From assembly GCA_021814085.1 (NCBI GenBank), contig JAKAJA010000081.1:1-7563 (forward strand): 7,563 nt of DNA. The letters run 5' to 3'. The position numbers and the translations under genes are program-made. Of the stretch, positions 6,563 through 7,563 are shown in pieces. Numbering within the stretch: position 1 is the first letter of the stretch; each line of letters begins with the position of its first letter. The notes beneath the pieces were generated by a model. That model was not told where the DNA came from. It saw nothing but the letters and a program-made list of their open reading frames with translations, and did not search any database. The DNA comes from Acidobacteriota bacterium. Its GTDB lineage: Bacteria > Acidobacteriota > UBA4820 > DSQY01.

Positions 6563-6603
6563 AATCATCATCCAGCTCGTCTTCTCGTTCGATGACAGCG
6601 CTT
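6505..6603. repeat. Inverted repeat AAGCGCTGTCA / TGACAGCGCTT
   Basis: An 11-base perfect inverted repeat has arms at 6505-6515 and 6593-6603, 77 bases apart. A further AAGCGCTT, itself palindromic, lies at 6479-6486. Three related AGCGCT boxes within about 125 bases between divergent operons look like binding sites for a dimeric regulator. The spacing is too wide for a simple terminator. Confidence 0.45.
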
Positions 6604-6666
6604 CCTGGAGAAGAAAACAGGGTCTTAGAGCAGGGAGACCGAAGTGCATAGAACTGTGCGCGTTAT

Positions 6667-6672
6667 TATACT
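6667..6672 (+). promoter_or_regulatory. Possible -10 element (TATACT) toward the permease arm
   Basis: TATACT lies in an AT-rich patch on the plus strand. The hexamer 17 bases upstream (GTGCAT) is a poor -35 match. An AAGGAG follows at 6692-6697, ahead of a 14-codon open frame (6710-6754). It would give the permease operon a leader of about 340 bases. Confidence 0.2.
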
Positions 6673-6868
6673 GAGATGAGGCTTTGTTTTCAAGGAGAAA
6701 CGAGGCATCATGGGTGCGGAAATTGGCCATTTCACTCACCAGAATCGCTATTAATTGTATGCCCTAACATTATGGAGCAACATGCGCCATATGATTGTCT
6801 TGGGGAGAAGCATAGACGTGGCGGACAGGTTAGAAGTCATCGGAAATTATTATCTTTCGGCAGAGGTC

Positions 6869-6893
6869 GAACCAGCCGGGGGCGGGCTGGTTC
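6869..6893. repeat. Perfect 9-bp hairpin GAACCAGCC / GGCTGGTTC
   Basis: Arms at 6869-6877 and 6885-6893 flank a seven-base G-rich loop. No T tract follows on either strand, so it is not an ordinary intrinsic terminator. In the leader of the permease arm it could act as a regulatory or RNA-stabilising structure, or as an operator. Confidence 0.5.
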
Positions 6894-7006
6894 CCGCAAC
6901 CCATAAGAGTGGTTCGCCACATTCCGCGCATTTCCGCCGGTTCAGTGGAGGCATCCCCAGCGGGAGATGACCTTCAGCGATTCTTTGCTTGGTGCGCCTT
7001 GTTGAT

Positions 7007-7014
7007 GGGGGGGG
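7007..7014 (+). promoter_or_regulatory. Ribosome binding region made of an eight-G run
   Basis: The only Shine-Dalgarno-like sequence before the small membrane protein is a run of eight G bases, four bases from the ATG at 7019. The divergent kinase gene similarly has a run of seven G (6325-6331 on the minus strand) two bases from its ATG. Confidence 0.5.
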
Positions 7015-7018
7015 TCCC

Positions 7019-7315
7019 ATGAGCGTCCGAAGTGTTCTGCGCGCACTGTTTCTCTGGCTCGCCCTTTCACTCATTCCCCTTGCGGTTGCAGCCGGTCCAG
7101 GCGAAAAGCAGGGTAAGCTCGTCCACGTGGCCGACACGAGGCAACTGGATGGGTTCAACCTGTATTTCGCAAACCTTTACAATACCAACAGGTTCCTCTT
7201 CACGCTGGAGGTGATGCTGATCACGGTGGGGATGGGCATAGGGCTGGGGATCATCATGGACAAGATCGTCGCCATGATCGGCCTGGACCTGACCAAGCGG
7301 TCCGTCAAGGAATAG
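7019..7315 (+). CDS. Small exported single-helix membrane protein, DVU0150-like
   Basis: A protein of 98 residues. Residues 1-25 form a signal peptide: a basic start (MSVRSVLR), a hydrophobic core and a likely cleavage after LAVAA. The mature part has a short polar segment with VADTRQLDGFNLYFANLYNTN (37-57), then one membrane helix (about 59-80) and a charged end (GLDLTKRSVKE). The layout and the VADTR...NLYNTN segment match what I remember of the small family named after DVU0150 of Desulfovibrio, which often sits beside TauE/SafE permeases; this is from memory and unchecked. The ATG at 7019 is preceded by a run of eight G bases and begins a clean signal peptide. A TTG in the same frame at 6989 would put an unlikely polar leader before it. 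The permease gene starts 9 bases after this stop, so this is probably an accessory subunit of the permease. Confidence 0.82.
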   Translation: MSVRSVLRALFLWLALSLIPLAVAAGPGEKQGKLVHVADTRQLDGFNLYFANLYNTNRFLFTLEVMLITVGMGIGLGIIMDKIVAMIGLDLTKRSVKE

Positions 7316-7324
7316 GGGGAGATC

Positions 7325-7563
7325 ATGGAGTTTCTGACAATCACGCTTCCCATCTCCGGCGTTCCCATCAACATCCTACTGCTGGTCCTGCTAGGCGTGG
7401 CCGTGGGAGTCCTCGGCGGCTTCTTCGGGATGGGCGGCGCGTGGATGGTGACGCCGGCCCTGAACATCTTCGGCTTTCCCATGCCATTCGCCGTAGGCAC
7501 GGACCTCTGCCACATGGCGGGGAAGTCCATCATTTCCACGAGGCGCCATGCCAAGTTTGGCAA
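7325..7563 (+). CDS. TauE/SafE-family permease, N-terminal part (cut by window edge)
   Basis: The first 79 codons of an integral membrane protein are present; the frame is open at the right edge. After a short start (MEFLTITLPISGVPI) comes a hydrophobic helix containing the glycine-rich signature GVLGGFFGMGGAW (28-40), then TPALNIFGFPMPFAVGTD and AGKSIISTRRHAKFG (65-79). The glycine-rich first helix and the following GTD...GKS segment are characteristic of TauE/SafE (DUF81) permeases. Members are linked to export of sulfite, sulfoacetate or other organic anions, but substrate cannot be read from the sequence. Family members usually have about 250-400 residues, so most of the gene is outside. 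The ATG at 7325 has GGGGGAG (7315-7321) just upstream, overlapping the stop of the preceding small gene, which indicates coupled translation. Confidence 0.93.
   Translation, partial: MEFLTITLPISGVPINILLLVLLGVAVGVLGGFFGMGGAWMVTPALNIFGFPMPFAVGTDLCHMAGKSIISTRRHAKFG

Larger units (their letters stand above)
6323..7018. other. Divergent intergenic region with no confident gene
   Basis: About 700 bases separate the kinase start from the small membrane protein start. Base composition is visibly less GC-rich than in the flanking genes. It must hold the promoters for both arms. I see an 11-base inverted repeat, a 9-base-pair hairpin, a possible -10 element on each strand, and several short open frames. 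None of those frames resembles a known protein. Confidence 0.8.

Noticed and set aside
6621..6640. GGTCT...AGACC five-base inverted repeat
   Set aside because: The arms are only five bases with a ten-base loop; this is easily chance and has no adjoining promoter or terminator feature.
6461..6739. 92-residue minus-strand frame in the intergenic region
   Set aside because: It has no ribosome binding site of note, no hydrophobic or domain pattern, and amino-acid content like random sequence.
6869..6893. Intrinsic terminator
   Set aside because: The stem is strong, but no T tract follows on either strand and no confident gene ends just before it.
6676..6906. 76-residue plus-strand frame with several cysteines
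   Set aside because: The cysteines show no regular metal-binding spacing, the latter half is a translated GC hairpin, and the start has no good ribosome binding site.

Overview
The window is GC-rich in its genes and reads as a piece of a bacterial chromosome. The gene families suggest the Deltaproteobacteria/Desulfobacterota or a related lineage. They include PEP-synthase-like dikinases with an unusual C-terminal half, a TauE/SafE permease of the type seen in sulfate reducers, and a small membrane protein resembling the family I remember as 'DVU0150'. That placement is inference from remembered family resemblance, since no rRNA or other marker is present.

Layout: two gene sets diverge from a roughly 700-base intergenic region (6323-7018). 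Leftward (minus strand) runs a tight cluster: a membrane sensor histidine kinase (6322-5318), a receiver-only response regulator (5308-4892), a PEP/pyruvate-binding dikinase-like protein of 873 residues (4812-2191), and a paralogous dikinase-like protein (from 2188) that runs off the left edge after 729 codons. Gaps are 9, 79 and 2 bases, so one transcript is likely. Rightward (plus strand) lies a 98-residue protein with a signal peptide and one membrane helix (7019-7315). Nine bases later comes the start of a TauE/SafE-family permease that runs off the right edge.

The two dikinase-like proteins share one plan: an N-terminal helical region of about 125 residues, an ATP-grasp PEP/pyruvate-binding domain, a swivelling domain with the candidate phospho-histidine, and a C-terminal region unlike the PEP-binding TIM barrel of true PEP synthase or PPDK. 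The second copy has lost several residues the first keeps, so the pair looks asymmetric.

A plausible reading is a signalling module. The kinase phosphorylates a receiver that has no DNA-binding domain, and the output passes by protein contact to, or alongside, a two-protein phosphotransfer enzyme. The divergent permease pair may be part of the same physiological unit, for example anion or sulfur-compound export. Substrates, signal and the link between the two arms are not visible in the sequence.

The intergenic region is visibly less GC-rich than the genes. It holds inverted repeats, possible -10 elements and a few very short ORFs, one with a strong ribosome binding site. No RNA gene, CRISPR array, insertion sequence or convincing intrinsic terminator was seen.
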